From assembly GCA_948470475.1 (NCBI GenBank), contig OX419339.1, positions 3,085,489-3,149,488 on the forward strand: 64,000 nucleotides of DNA, written 5' to 3'. Below the pieces are notes generated by a model. It was not told where the DNA came from. It searched no databases and saw only the letters and a list, made by a program, of their open reading frames with translations. Below, piece after piece: positions 45,498-59,900 of the stretch. Source of the DNA: Galaxea fascicularis (Eukaryota; Cnidaria; Anthozoa; Scleractinia; Euphylliidae). Within the stretch, counting starts at the first letter, position 1; every line of letters begins with the position of its first letter. A program made the translations under genes and the position numbers.

Positions 45498-45900
45498 AAA
45501 GAAAGTGTATAAGGGGAGATGTGGAAGTGACGAATAGAGGTGTTTGTTTCAATAGTGGAAAAAGCAATGGAGATGGGTTTCAACCGTTAGCATAGATATC
45601 GTGGACAGCAGAGGTATGCTGGAGCCGAACAAAGAGCTAATATTGGGATAAAAAGTAAGAACATAATGAAGTGAATGACGAGAGAGTCTGGGGAGACTGA
45701 GGCTAAATAACTCCACCCAGTTCTATTGTGGTATACATTTTAGGATTCAGACTTGCATTAACTGATTCCCTAAGCCGTCACCTTGATTTCTCGCGTGAGG
45801 TCGCATATAGCTACCACCCTTACGGGCGTATAAACTGATGAAATTAAAACAGATCTAAACTCTTAATAATTTGATTTTAGTTCTCATTACATCTACCCTG

Positions 45901-46174
45901 CTAGCAGAGGTTTCTTTCTGGCTATTCTTTTAGCATGTACGAATCGTTCGCGTCTCTTGTATTTTGTGTGGTCGGCTTGTTTACTTCCCCAAGAGAAACC
46001 TCTGCCACGAGCCGCTTACATTTGCCGTTGAGCATGCGCATGCTCAACGGCAAATGTAAGCGGCTCGTGGCAGAGGTTTCTCTCGGGGAAGTAAACAAGC
46101 CGACCACGCAAAATACAAGAGACGCGAACGATTCGTACATGCTAAAAGAATAGCCAGAAAGAAACCTCTGCTAG
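45901..46174. repeat. 274-bp near-perfect palindrome (foldback element)
   Basis: The two 137-bp arms meet without a spacer at GCATGC|GCATGC (centre 46037/46038). I found about two mismatches between the arms (one T/C, one A/G), so both strands read almost the same. ATTACATC occurs just outside both ends (near 45886 and 46182), but not at identical distances, so a target duplication is unproven. Confidence 0.85.
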
Positions 46175-46385
46175 CAGAGTACATTACATCATGAAACTTG
46201 AAACAATTCAAAGCTCGCCTTGACCCATTGCTGCCATTAAAAAAACTAAGGAAATAAAAACAAATTAATTTTAAAATCACGGTGGCTTACTGCTGCCATA
46301 GACCATGATGCATTGCTATGCCGGAGTGCTTATCTTGGGAAGACTGGTAGCGAGTCTTCCTTACTCCAAGGAAGAACATTAAATA

Positions 46386-47657
46386 CAGACTGGAGGGGGG
46401 GGGGGGGGTGAATAGGTTCGCTGATCAACGAATTTGGCTTAAAACGTTGCTCGGTTTTCGGATTTTGAGGATACATTTTACGGATTGGCGGATTTTAAAA
46501 GCTCAGTGGATCATGGATTTTGTTTGTTTTGAAGTATGGATCGTAGATTATACTTTTTTGGGGTTTTTGCTATAAACTAGTAAATAACACACAGCAACAG
46601 ATCTGTTTCTTTCTGATAACGCAGACGTCATCAGGGATTTAACAAAACTGATTAAAGAATTAGTTTTACACTAATGGTTTGAACTACTTCTTTTATCATT
46701 CTTGTAAAAGTCTCTGATAAGTCTCAGTGAAGAAGGTTTCTCATCCTTCCTTGACAATGTTCATAACAGACTCTCAAGTCTCACGTATTGAGGGTGAGAC
46801 TCATGCACACGAATGCAATCTTACGCTCTCACTCCGAAACTATTATTTCTCACGCACTTAAGGTTTTTTATTTAAACAGTTCTTTTTGAGGTAAAAAAAC
46901 ATGCTGCTTAAGTACAGTAACTACGTCATGGACCATCATTCTGTAAATATCTTACTCCATGCTCTCTTTGTTCTGGCGTCGAACGCTTTCCAACAGTGGG
47001 AATTCTTGGGCAGAACCAGTCTTACACCAGTCAGTGGGTTTACTGACTATTGCACATGTTCACATACTAATCGCAGACCAGCAACGTGGACTCTCTTGAT
47101 ATTAGTCCAATTAAAATCCTTTAATAACCATTGTTTTAACGAAAACAGCTGGTTAGTAGCCTGGTTCTGGTCATTGCTGTCCAAGGTCTAAACAGCTATT
47201 TTGATGGGCCAATTTTCCTCTCAGAATAAAGGAAAACACGTCTTAGCTACTTTATATTTTTCAAAGTTTCTGGGGGAGTCCATATTACCCCCAGACTCCC
47301 CTCCTTCCCAGAAAGGTGATGCCTTCAGCAGTACAGTACAGGGCTACGCCGTTAAAAACTTCAGTCTTTCGCAACAAATCAACTAGAGAGCTCTATGACA
47401 CGATCTGCTGCTATGCGTTGCTCCCTAGTTTTTAATAAAAAACATTTGAGAAGTAAAAAATAATGAAATATAATCAATTTCAAAATTAAAATTTAAAACA
47501 TATTTATTTAACGTCAGTTATATGAATGTTCTAAGGTGCTAACGTCTCTAACAGTACTGCGGATTCGGATTTACGAAAAAATATCTGCGGATTGGCAGAT
47601 TTTCCTAAAAATTGGCACGGATCGGCGGATTTGCTGACCCCTATTCACCCCCCTCAG
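46386..47657. mobile_element. Probable inverted-repeat element of about 1.27 kb
   Basis: The left end (G-run, GGGGTGAATAGG, TCGCTGATC) pairs with the right end (GCTGACCCCTATTCACCCCC). Both inner flanks carry CGGATTGGCGGATTTT-like repeats. No coding frame is recognised. Confidence 0.5.
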
Positions 47658-48847
47658 ACTGGATAGGAGACATGATAAAATTATAAAGGACGACTGCTTA
47701 CAAATTATGTCCGAATGCGACTTCGTAGAAACGAGATACTAAGTTTTATGGAAAGCGGGGACTTTGAAGTCGAGAGCATGCGTAACAGTCCTTGATCGTC
47801 CATTACTGATGTCATATTCATTAAAGGTATTGCATTTTTGGTTATTGGAAGTGGAAGCTGTTTGCTAATTCGAGCATTCATGATATCTTTGAGTAGTAAG
47901 GTTGTTAGGTTGCTGGAGGAAACATGTGATGCTGTGGGTTTTTCATCGGCCCGTATTAATGCAACCGGTGTTATGATCATGAAAACTACATCGAATTCTG
48001 AAAATTAAAGTGCGCCTTATTGTGTATGTGTTGTAAGTTAAAAGTCGCATCGGATTTACCTGTATCATCATCTCATTGCTTATAGATCTTGACTAGCTTC
48101 CTGGCTTCTTATTCTTTTTCTTCTTGTTCGTTCGATTATTAGAGTGGAAACACACCTTCCCAGTGTAGTAAAAGACGACTCTAGTTAACAATCTATGAAT
48201 TACAGCCGAGGAACTGTCTAGCTTTAATGAGGGGGAAATTTAACGTAAAAATAGAAATCGCGTAATCCATATGGTCAGACGATACAGAAGATACAGACAC
48301 TTCCTACTTCCTTACAGATTGTTTGTGAAATGGTCTAGTTCACCCGAAAAGTCTCATTACCACTCGTTAGGAACTGTCAAATGGAACGAGGAAGGTGTAT
48401 TAATATCAGTTAAGGTCTTCCTTCATTAGCTTTTGTTTTTGGCAGACCCAATTTAAGCCACAGCTCAGTGAAAGCGGTGAATCGAAAGCCAAATGCCGGT
48501 TTCACTTAAACTGATAACTGCTAAGATGCCCATGCATAGCCTTTAATTAATCACAAAGTCATCATGTCCCAAAGGGTATTCTCCTACTTCCCCGTCCTTT
48601 AGAAGAGCAATACAGTAACTCTCTAGGGCTGCCATGTAAACAGGCCATTGGACTGCAAAGTTTTCCCTCCAGCACCCCTTGCGCAGCCGACTATATATAG
48701 AACGCAATTAAATTTTTTCCCTAGTCCAAAGCCACTGAACAAGCTAAGGCGAATGTCACTGACTGGCTTGGCTGGACGAAAAAACGCCTGAAACTGTATT
48801 GATTATCTTCAGGACTTTCACTTTGAAATGGAGTGGCTTCACTTACG

Positions 48848-49056
48848 AGGGTCCCCTATACTTTTTTCGTGAAACGTGATTGGGAATATTTTTTTCTCGT
48901 GAAACGTGATTTAGGTTTTTTTTTTCATTCGTGATTCGTGATTGCCGATATTTGCTTTATCGTGAACGTGAACGAATTTTGCGAATGATCCGTGACGCGT
49001 GAACAGTCTCAATATTTCTACGTGAATGCATTTTCCAAAGTGGTATAGGGGACCCT
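48848..49056. mobile_element. hAT-type MITE with 8-bp target duplication
   Basis: Terminal inverted repeats AGGGTCCCCTATAC / GTATAGGGGACCCT bound 209 bp. The flanks 48840-48847 and 49057-49064 are both CACTTACG. An 8-bp duplication is typical of hAT transposons. The interior holds repeats of CGTGAAACGTGAT. It ends 171 bp upstream of the P450 start codon. Confidence 0.85.
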
Positions 49057-49227
49057 CACTTACGGCGTTGGTCGTGCTGGCCGTATCGAAAGTACCACCA
49101 GTGTTTCTTGCGATATTTCATTGGCTCCTTCAGTTGCAACGATATCGAATACTTAGTATCGACAAACGACCCAACAAGCTGTTTATGTTGTGGACGTGAC
49201 TTGTTTAGCCTTCACTTGAAAACTACA

Positions 49228-52200
49228 ATGTTTCGCTGTTCCGTTGGCCCTTGCCGAGCCATGGCATTCAGGTATGCAGTCCGGCCATATGCAGCCTTTC
49301 ATAATATCTACAAATATAAACACCCTTTAAAATTCTGCACGCCGGTTCTCAAACGCTCAGCCCAAACGCAAGCCGCGGATCAAAACGTGGAAGTGAAATC
49401 GTTCCATGAAATCCCTGGTCCGGAAGGTTTGCCTCTGATTGGAAGTCTTCTCGACTATTCCCGTGACTTAGGACAAGGGGTTCGAGGTTACCAGCGAATG
49501 CACGTATTGCAACAACAGAGAGTTCAGCAGTATGGAAAAATTTATCGAGAGAAGATCCTCAATCATGAGACAGTGACCATCTCGGATCCTGATGATGTAG
49601 AGTTCTTGTTTCGGAACGAAGGGAAATATCCGAAGCGAGAGCCACCGTTCCCTATGTGGATAAAGTACAAAGAGGATAGGGATCGAGCGCATGGAGTTGG
49701 CAACTTGTAAGTCTGTTTAACTTGTTTCAGTATATATCGATCAGGTGAAAAAGAAATAAAAAATAACAGAAAACATTCCATGCCCCTCAGACCCGGGAAG
49801 CACAGTTCCATTAAACTCCTTTCCAGACCCCTTGATGTTCACACCTCCATTTCTTTCGCATCTTCAGTGATACAAGGGTGTGTAAGTTCCATACAAGAAT
49901 GACTACTTGATTTCGTATTACATACTACCTATAATTTTGTCCAATATGATGATCAACACCATCTTGGGTTGATGAATATGAAACCCATTCCAATCCCTGG
50001 AGTAGCTGATTTCTCACCAAAACTATTAGTTTCCCTTTGTCTACATGATACTGTTGCAAGATTTTGTACTAGAATGAAATTCTTGCTCCAGTGCTGATGG
50101 CAATCAGTCTACAGCTGGGTAAACTATAATGTGCCAGTATGACTTGTATTTTCGGGTGGTATCATGTCAATGAATACAGAGGGAACTGGAATGAACTCAT
50201 GCTGGTACTATGAAAGTTACCCTCAGACCAAGTGCAGGGTGTCTTGATTTCATAATGCTTTACTGAGTGCTGATAAGACTACCATCCAACATGATGTTTT
50301 TAAATATATTTTAATTATTACCGGTAGTTTAATTCTTGTGAAAATGAAGGCCATGCATATTCATGAATTAGCCTTATCAATTTGTGTACTATGGGTAGTG
50401 TGAAACCTAACTAAGCACTGTGATAGTAGTCTGCATTGCAGCAGGATGTCTCACTTGAGACCATGGTGAAAACTGAGATAAAATTAGTCCGTCTGTACAA
50501 TGGCTCCCAAAAGCTTGTTCTGACAAAATATATCCTGCAGATTTGCAGAGATTTCTGTATCCACTTCTGCAGCCGTAGATTTCTTACATGCTTTGTGACT
50601 GGGCAATGCTAAAAACAATGTGTAGGTATTGTTTTTTACCATTAAGCTCCCGTTGCTACTTCGTCTTCGCCACTGAGTTTCTACAATTTTGTATTTGAAC
50701 TCAATCGATCACAAAGATACATCCAGGATCTCAATTTCGGTGATTAGGTCCACAGATGGCCCAAGCTCTTGATAAGAATAATGAGACACAGTGAACATGA
50801 CCTTTGCATGGCTGTTTGTATGAGTGGTGTGTTACAATGGGTTGTAATAAAGCCAACAGGTTTGATTTAAACGGCAGAAATTATTTCACAATAAATTCAA
50901 AATACCATGTTGAAGTATTGTATGCTTTCCTGTTTGCCTACTTCTTAAGTCGATCCTGTTCTTAATTCTTGTGACCACTCTGTTTTATAAGGTATTGATA
51001 TTAATTATGTACAAGGAGAAATTTAATACTGCAGATCACTCCTAGGTTTACGTTACGTTACAACTGTAAAACTAGCAACTACCAGATGAGTACCTTTTGT
51101 GTTAGCAATATGAATATATTACGCACACAGCATAATGTAATGACTAAGACATTGACAGTATTTGAGTGCCTATTGTTGTAGGCATAATTATTATTGTTCT
51201 TACATTTTTGCATATCCATGCAGTCTACACAACTTGGTTTCATTTTTAAAGCCTAGTTGAAGCACAAATTCAAGCAAAACATGCAACAACAAAAAAACAG
51301 CAAGAAGTTATTAACAAAGGAATAATCTAATGATACAGTATTTGTTGTCCTGCAAATAGCTTCAAAGCTAATTGCACCTTCCAAGTGGGTCAGAGCATGA
51401 ATCTAAAATTTTGTTTTGTAATGTAGGCAGGGTGAGGAATGGTACAAGGTACACCGTGTCTTGAACATGAAAATGTTAAGACCCAAAGTTGTTGAAGGAT
51501 ATCTGCAGCCATTGAATGAAGTTGCAAGTGATCTGCTTTGTCAGGTGAAAGAGACCCGTGACTCTGATGGAGTTGTCCCCAGCTTACAAGATGAACTCTT
51601 CAAATGGTCTTTGGAATGTGAGTAGACTTAAGCTTTCATGTTTTCTCTTACTTCATTACTTAATTTTAAGACGTTTTATTTAGAAGTTTTTCTAATCCTT
51701 GTAGATCAGGTCTTTAGCTTCCTGAATTCACTCAGTAGACAGGCACTTATCTGTGCACTAATAGGCCACAGGGACTCCACATTCAATTTGCAAGACTCAA
51801 AAAAATAAAAAAACACTTGTCTATAATTAAAAAAAAACAAACTATAAGAGCAAACAAACACCCAAACAAAACTCTTGAGGCCCCATTGGTAATGGGAACC
51901 AAAAGATACATAACCTCCATTACTTTACCAGTTACACTGTATGTGGCCTTATTGTACTGGGAGTCATTTGCTGCATGAGTTAATTCATAATATGTGGCAT
52001 GTGTCCTTACGTAGTGTTACTCAGTGTTATTAGTACTGGGGGGTGTCACTATAATTTTTCAAGTGGGCAGGGATATAACTGCATGTATTTGCAAAGGTAC
52101 CTGGGGATTCTGCCTATTGTGGTAATACTGCGCATCAATATGCTGACCTCTACCATCAATTAGCAGCCAAGGCTCAAACTTAAAATATCCAGGGAAAATT

Positions 52201-55200
52201 CCCAGCCTCCAAGCAGTGAAAAATTTGACAACCCTGTAGTAAGCTAGGCCTAATTCCTTGATTCTCTTTGATGAAGGTCTAATGCTTAAAGTGTCAGCTT
52301 CTTGAACCACTGACCGGTTGGGTCAGTTGGTGTTCTGAGCAGGGAGGTTGCAGGTTCAAACCCCCGGCTGGCCGAACCAACACTCAGGGTCTCTAAATAA
52401 CTGGGTCGAGAAAGTGCTTCCTTCGTTAAAATGATTAGACTTTCTAACCTTGATTAACTTGTAGGCCCTGTCTCACAACCTTTGATAAAAGAGATGTTAA
52501 AGAACCATTAGGGATGTAATAAATGCTGTGGCCACCCCTATTGTGTTTATTGGTGTGTGTGACCACTATTATGTGTATATCCTCCTTAAAATAAAGAATC
52601 ATTACTTTCTAATCTGTTTATGGTAATTCTCGTGTACCTCTACCCAGTACCTACACAGCATTAACACAGTTTCTTTAGAATAATGATAACAAGGGACCAG
52701 TCATTATTCAGCGGGGGAGGGGCGGACGGCTACTTTATTTGGGGGGAGGGTCACTATTTTTTTAGCCTCACTTTGGGGAGGGCCATTTAAAAACAAAGCC
52801 TTTTAGGGGAGGTCACAGTTTTCTTAATGGAGTCAGGGGGATGGTTAGAGTTTTGTTTTCTCCCGTTTAGAAGGGAGGGCCACAACGTTTTGGCCAAACT
52901 TTTTCCTCAGTTTAGTAGCCCCCCCGCTAAATAATGTCTGGTCCCTAATAATATAGCACTTATCTTGTGCATGATCCATACAAGTGTAGGTAAATGATCT
53001 CAGGTGCTTGAAATTGAACACATTAGAGGGAATAGAAACTAAACCCCTCAAAGGGAATATCATATTTTATATTATAACTAGGCCAGCTAATTGGGAACAC
53101 GGTAGATTACTACATGATTACTTTTTGACTACACTGATTGTTTGGATTGAAGGCTGTTGACATCAGAGATATTACCATGACAATAACAATTATTATTTTA
53201 AAAAGAATTAAAAGTGAAAGATAATATATACACCACTAACTTCCAATTCTTGATTTTTTTAAACAGTTTTCGGTTTTCTACTTGAAATATCACACACCTT
53301 TTTGTCACCAACGTTGTTTTGCAGCGATTGGAACAGTCCTCTTTGAAACACGGTTTGGTTCCTTCAGCAAGACCCCCTCAGCTGAAGCCGCCAAGTTTAT
53401 CGAAGCCACTCACAAGCTTTTCAAAATGATGTTAAAGATTTTCACTATTCCTGCTTGGATCGATAAGTTCTACAGGTTGAAGTCAGTTCAGGAGTTTTAC
53501 GACTGTATGGATGTCCTTTACAACTTTGGAGACATGTGCATCAACCAAAAGATGAGTGAAATACAAGGGAAGCTCGAAAGTGGAGACATCCAGGATGAAG
53601 ATGCTGCCGAGTTCTTGACATTTCTAATCAGCAGAGATGATATCAATTTTAAAGAAATAACAGGCAACTTGGTAGAGTTTTTGATGGCTGCGGTCGAAAC
53701 GGTATGGTATAATGAGCTGAACTCTGTGAATCATAATTATACTATTTAGTTTGAATCATATACCAAGTACAACGGCGTGAACATTTTCTTTTGTTTCAAC
53801 TTATGTTGCAACCATATTGATACATTTCAAGTTGCGATATTTTAATTTACTGCTCGTAGTATCTCTTTACCGTTCACAGGAAAAAAAAAATTAAAGTTGC
53901 ACAAATTACACTACTTTTTGCAACAGAAAAATGGCGAGAAGTTGAAAACAGATTAAACTGATGAGGAAAGGAAATCTGGGCTTACTTTTTCCATCATGAA
54001 ACTCTGTTCCTCATAGGAGTGTGCGAAAAAGAGACTGATTTCAAAATCCCTCCACTTCAGGATCACTGTAGCTTTTCGTTAAGTTTTCGAACCTGCCGAA
54101 AGTGTAAGAAACGCCCGAATAGGAATACTCTATGATTCCTTTGTTTTTTGGATGAACGGAATAACGTTACCTGTAAGTTCACTCTGCTTCCCGTTCATTT
54201 CTGCACCCGATAGCCGAATATCAGAAATGTGCTTTCGCTTGGAGAATTTTAGCCGGAAAATCTAGCTTGGCGGACGTGGTGACGTGGTACGAAAGCGAAG
54301 TTCAAACGCTCGGCGGCTTAACTATCACACGCGGTCCCCTCCTCAGGAGCAACTGGAAATATTCTCCTACTGCTAACCAGGAAAACTTCATAATACTATC
54401 TGGTAGATTGTATTCAGGAAAAACGCTTCACTGCCTTAGATTGAACTCAAGGGGTTCGAGTCTTTAAGTTTTCATCATTTTAATCTTGATTGTGCTTTGC
54501 AGACTTCAAATACCACCCTGTGGACTTTGTACTTGCTTGCAAGAAACCCCGACGTACAAAAACAACTTTATGAGGAAGTAAGCTCAGTTATTAAACCAGG
54601 GGAACGAGCATCACCGGCTATTTTGCATAAAATGCCATTCTTAAGAGCCTGTGTCAAGGAGACTCTCAGGTAACTCGCTTCAAAATTATACTCCCGGGAA
54701 ATTTTTTTTACCGAAAATGAACGAAGCAGTGCTAGCTATCATTTCCACGAGCGAAAGCCTTCCTGTTGAAGGGAGGGGGAGTAAGGGGGAAGCAGAATTT
54801 GTTTCTTGCCTTCCCGAAGGCCGCACTAGAAAAAGCCGTCAGTTTAAGTTTAGTATCCCAGTTGCTGTTTAGGACGTTTTCAAATGTTCATATTTTCCAA
54901 GAACTACTGCAGATTGGAACTGTCTCCCTGAGGAGGTACAGGTAGTCACCTCCAGGGCCCGATTGTTTGAAAGCAGGTTAAATCCTAACCCCGGGTTAAA
55001 TCACCCTAACCCGAGGTTCACTTTTAACCGCGGGTTATTTCTGTTGTGCCGACGTCCGCTAGCGCTAACCTTGGGTTAAACAGCGCGTTAAAGCTAACTC
55101 TGCTAGCGAGGTGGGTTAAATCGATAACCTCGGGTTAAATGATTAATAAAAGGAGGGAAAACCGAGGGTTAAACGCGCTTAACCCGAGGTTAGCCAACCT

Positions 55201-56882
55201 GTCACCTCTAACCGCCCTTAGAACAACGCAATTAACAGCGAGTTAACAAACCCACGGTTAGGAAATTTAACCTCCGGTTAGGCCTAACCAGAAGATAGTT
55301 TAACGTGCCTTTTAAACAACCGGGCCCAGTTCCGTAGATATTTTTCAATCCAAATTGTCAGTGTTTTTTTAAGGTTTTAAGTTTTAGATTTTATGTTAAG
55401 TTTTCCTGTCGGTGTGATGTCTTACGATTTTACCGCCAGACTTAGGGTGCGTTTCTTTAAAAAAATCCAAGATTGGATTTTTGATCCGAGATCCTGCAGA
55501 TTCGTTGTTTTTAAAGAAACGAAAAATCCGAAAATGGATTTTTTCCATTAGCCATGACGGCATAGCAGGAAAACAACACATCAGTCCTAGACCAGCGTGC
55601 AACAGCTCTCGATTCGCCTTCGGTATCTTCGCTCGACTTGTTCACTGTTTCTGGAGAAACTCTACTCGATTGTGCATTGGATGATAAGCCCGAAGGATCA
55701 GGCTGAGGCGATTCATGGATGAACTGTGATGGTAAATACTTGAACTAAGGAGGGCTTGAAATATTCACGTTCCCACCATACGGAAGATAAAGGTTCGACT
55801 GAAAAGCCCTCGTGGTTATCATTACTCCACTGATACTCCGACAAATGCGTCCAATATTGTTCTATGGATAGAAATAAGAGATGCAAAGACGCATCAAACA
55901 TCCAGAAAAATTATGAAAACACGAGCAGGTCCGATTTCACGAAAAGCTCTCCTTAATCGTTCGCCATAACCCAGCTTACAAAATGGCAGGAATATGGCGG
56001 ATTTCCACAAGTCGACCGCTTGCCAAACGTACTACATTTTGTATCCGTCCAATAAAAGAAATGCACGGATCATGAATCCTAAAAATCCAGATTTAGATTT
56101 GATCTATTGTATCCACTCGGAGGATGGATTCTTTAGATTCAAAATCCTTTTTCGGATTTTAGTAAAGAAACGAAAAATCCGTTTTTGGATTCAAGAATCC
56201 GGATTTGGATTTTAATAAAGAAACGCACCCTTAATTTATGTAAATGTAAAGAGTAAATTCAGTCGGAATTTAGTTTCACAGTTCTTTCAGTAGCACTGAA
56301 CTTAACTCCTGGTGAGTCACCGATCACGTCCGTGACTGTCACATCATACTGACTTTGAGGCCTGCACGGATCGTAGAACCAAAATTAATGAGCATCCGTG
56401 TTGCAGGAAGGACTGGACGATTGTCGAACATTAAGGACGCAAGGCAAACCTAACGACAGTCAGTGGTTTGCATCAAATTTAAAGGAGCGATTTCCAGGTC
56501 GCTTTAAACACAGCCTTACTATCTTGCTTTACTGATGGCGTTCGAACCACTCACAAAACAAGCACAACGTTGAGTGCTTGCCTGCAGGTCCAGGTCAATA
56601 AAGACAGTGGACATTAGTTAAATTTTCCAAATTATATTATCGGTTATTTGGGTCTTTCATAAAATTTGCCCTGGTTTCTTCAGGATGTATCCACCTGCTT
56701 GGGAAAATGCTCGCTTTCTCAAGGAAGACGTTATTATTCAAGGCCATCGCATTCCACCAAATGTAAGTCAATGAGTTAGTGAGATAAAAAAGGTTTAGAT
56801 GTCCCCACCTAAGGGTCTTACTGAGAATCGCCCTGGCTGTTTGGATTCCGCCAGTAAACTATACAATATTTCATTTATACCT

Positions 56883-56947
<65 letters not shown>

Positions 56948-59900
56948 TTTATTTAAGTCTCAAATTGTTCTAGCTGAACACGAGTGCTCTACTAATTGGG
57001 AAGACTGTAAATCAAATAAACTCTAAATATAAATCAAATGTTGGTTTTTGAGGAGAGGGGAAAACCGGAGTACCCGGTGAGAAAAACCTCTCGTTGCAGA
57101 GTAGAGAACCAACAAACTCAGCCCGCTTATGACGCCGAGTCCGGGAATCGAACCTGTTGTTATTTGTATTGTAAACACTAGAGTGCGTCTAGATGTTTAT
57201 AATCGCTTTTTTCCGCTTTTTCTCTTGAGCCCGCCTCGAATAGCTATTAAGCTACCTGCGGGCTCAAGAATTTTGTAACGTTAAGGTATAAAATAAATTA
57301 ATTTGGCGTTGTTGTTTGTTGTCAGTAAAGCCTAATAATGGCAATAGGGAGTTTAAGCAGCGACGACGGTGACGGAAACGAAAACGCAATTTCAAAACGT
57401 TACTTCTCGTTTTGGTAACTCTTTTTCGGCGACTATTCCGATTTGTTTAACTTGGAAAATGCTGGCAAACTCTCAGCCAGGGTCTAAGTTACACTATGAA
57501 CGACGTCAAAGTAAGAGAAAAGAGAAATAAATCTTTGCCGTTACGTTCTCGAGAAAACCTAAAATTCGGTCATTTCACATTCAGGACGGCAAAGAAATGT
57601 ACAAAGAAGAATGTAAGGTACTTGTAGAGCGACTGTTTTTACTCATAAAACATCTTGTTTTGCGGCGTTGCCGTTGCCGTCCTTGTTGCTTAAACAGGGA
57701 GCTTACGAGACGAGGACGCGTACGAGGACGGCTACGTACGAGGACTTCATTTAAAAATACAAGTTCGCGTTATCATATCACTACGAAACTATTTCAAGTT
57801 GTTTCGCGTTAAAAATGTGTAGTAACTGTCGAGGAATTAAACTGTTATGAGTGAGTTGGAAGCGTAGAGAGAGGACTGAAAATTTATCGTCATGTGCTAA
57901 CGTCCTCCACAGAACCTTGAATTTGGTCACTTCATGTCGCCATTTAGGAGATGACGGCAAAGAAATGTACCAAAATGTAAAACGCACGTGCACAGCGTGC
58001 AGAAACATTGTTTTTGCTCACTAAACCTATGGTTTTGTAGCGCCATCGTTGCCGTCGGCGTAATGGTTTTGTAAGCTCCCTATAAGTTTGTAAAGACGAG
58101 GACGTCGATGACTGTGACGCTGGTAAAGACAGATGGTAGTGACATCCGGGATCAGTTGTTTGGCGCAGTTAACTTTGCACAACAATCGGGGGTGGGGGGG
58201 GGGGGGGTACGAGTTCCCCTTGTTCCATCTTGACGGGCTTCAGACAAAATAGGCACCGGAGTATTTATTGTTTAATTGATCACCTTGTTCTCTGTTTTGT
58301 TTTTGTTTGTTTGTTTTTTCACAGACAATGATTCGAATGCCGCTTTATGTGATGGGCCGTGATCCTGAGCTGTTTGATGACCCACAGCAGTACAGACCAG
58401 AGCGTTGGCTGAGGGATGAGACACACAAGTCTGGATATCATGCCTTTGCTTCGCTTCCGTTTGGGTTTGGCACTAGGATGTGCATTGGTAAGCGAGTGTA
58501 TGTGCGCAACCAAGTTATAGCATGTTTTTTTTCTTTATTAAGCACACTTTGTTGACAAACACTCCAACGGGAGCAAATAACAATGGAATTAGAGACAAAC
58601 CAAAAAACTAAAGGGGAAGCAAATTACTCCCAGAAGGTAGAGAAACAAATTTAATCACATAAATATGATTTAATAATAAATAACAAATCAATCTATATTG
58701 CGCATCTTCAATATGGATATGTTCGATGTTCGGTTCGCATTTTATTTTCACATGCTATGTGCAAGGGGTACGATAGAAGATACTATGTTAAATTTGACAT
58801 GATTCTCATCATGTAATCTTTATTAATACTATTGCGACTTTTACTTGAAACGTTTTTCCATCCGGCTTAGTTCTCATTTTCAGTAACTGTATCATGTTTG
58901 TACGATTTATCTTCATTTTTGTAGCAATATCTAGAGGGATTTGATTGATTGAGTGTTGTAAAACCAAAGGTCGTCCAATTACTATTAAAGCCAGCCACAA
59001 AGAATTGCTTGCTTACCACAAGAAACGCAATGAGCCAATCAGAATTTGACGCAATTTCGTGTAGCCACTGCAAAGCGCGGAAAACTGCGTTCGATCAAGT
59101 CACGAGTATTTTCAGTTTTGCTTCTCATTGGTTAAGAAAGTGGTGCGAATTTGGCCAACCACATAGTGACGTAATGCCATACTAAAGCAAACGAAAACCT
59201 TACTTTCCACACCCTTTTGAGTTGATCCAATCAACTGATGCTAGCTTGTTTTCTGTCGAGCAGGCCGTCGAGTGGCTGAATTAGAGGTGCACCTCCTTCT
59301 GTCGCAGGTAGGATGTCAAGACCGCAAACTGCGGGGCAAGATCTTCACGATGAATTAAGATACTGTACCGTCCAACGACAGAGTGGTTAGGTCAGCGGGG
59401 GGTTAGATTACTGGGGACTTAAATTCTATTTGCTGTCTCTTTTCTTTCTCTTCTCTTTGTTATGTCATCACCTCTACATGAACAAAAACTATTGTAGGTA
59501 GGACTCAACTAGAACAGTGCCAACAGTGATTAGCTGCGTGTCAGTAAAGTAAAGTAAAAGTAAAGTATATCAATTTCTATAGCGCATTACCATGACGCAA
59601 TGATCTAATGCGCTTTACAACACTTTGTGGGGGACTGAAGAACAGAACAGACTAAGTGAATAAACCATCACACCGGGGACTACGTCCCCTACCCTTTGCG
59701 ATCAGTGTGTGGGTTCTTTAACGTCCCACACCAGTACTGTGAGACGGGACCTCCGGTTTATCGTCCTTTTCCGAGAAGACTAGAAAGTCTAACCATTTGT
59801 AGATGTTATTACAAAGAGAGCACTTTCTCCTCAGTTATTTACCAACTGAGTGTTGGTCCGGTCGAGGTTTGAACCCACGACCTCCCGCACAGCCCGAATA

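Noticed and set aside
45922..46153. Two identical 72-residue frames on opposite strands
   Set aside because: A direct consequence of the 274-bp palindrome; no motif or splice evidence.
53282..53324. Extension of P450 exon 3 upstream to an in-frame start
   Set aside because: The acceptor at 53321-53324 and phase 1 from exon 2 fix the exon start at 53325.
56885..56946. AAT/ATT array considered as a CRISPR-like or regulatory array
   Set aside because: A simple microsatellite forming the tail of a SINE; there are no spacers.
57120..57150. tRNA gene on the minus strand
   Set aside because: The B box is good, but the body is shared with 61620-61795 and followed by an ATT tail, so it is a SINE.
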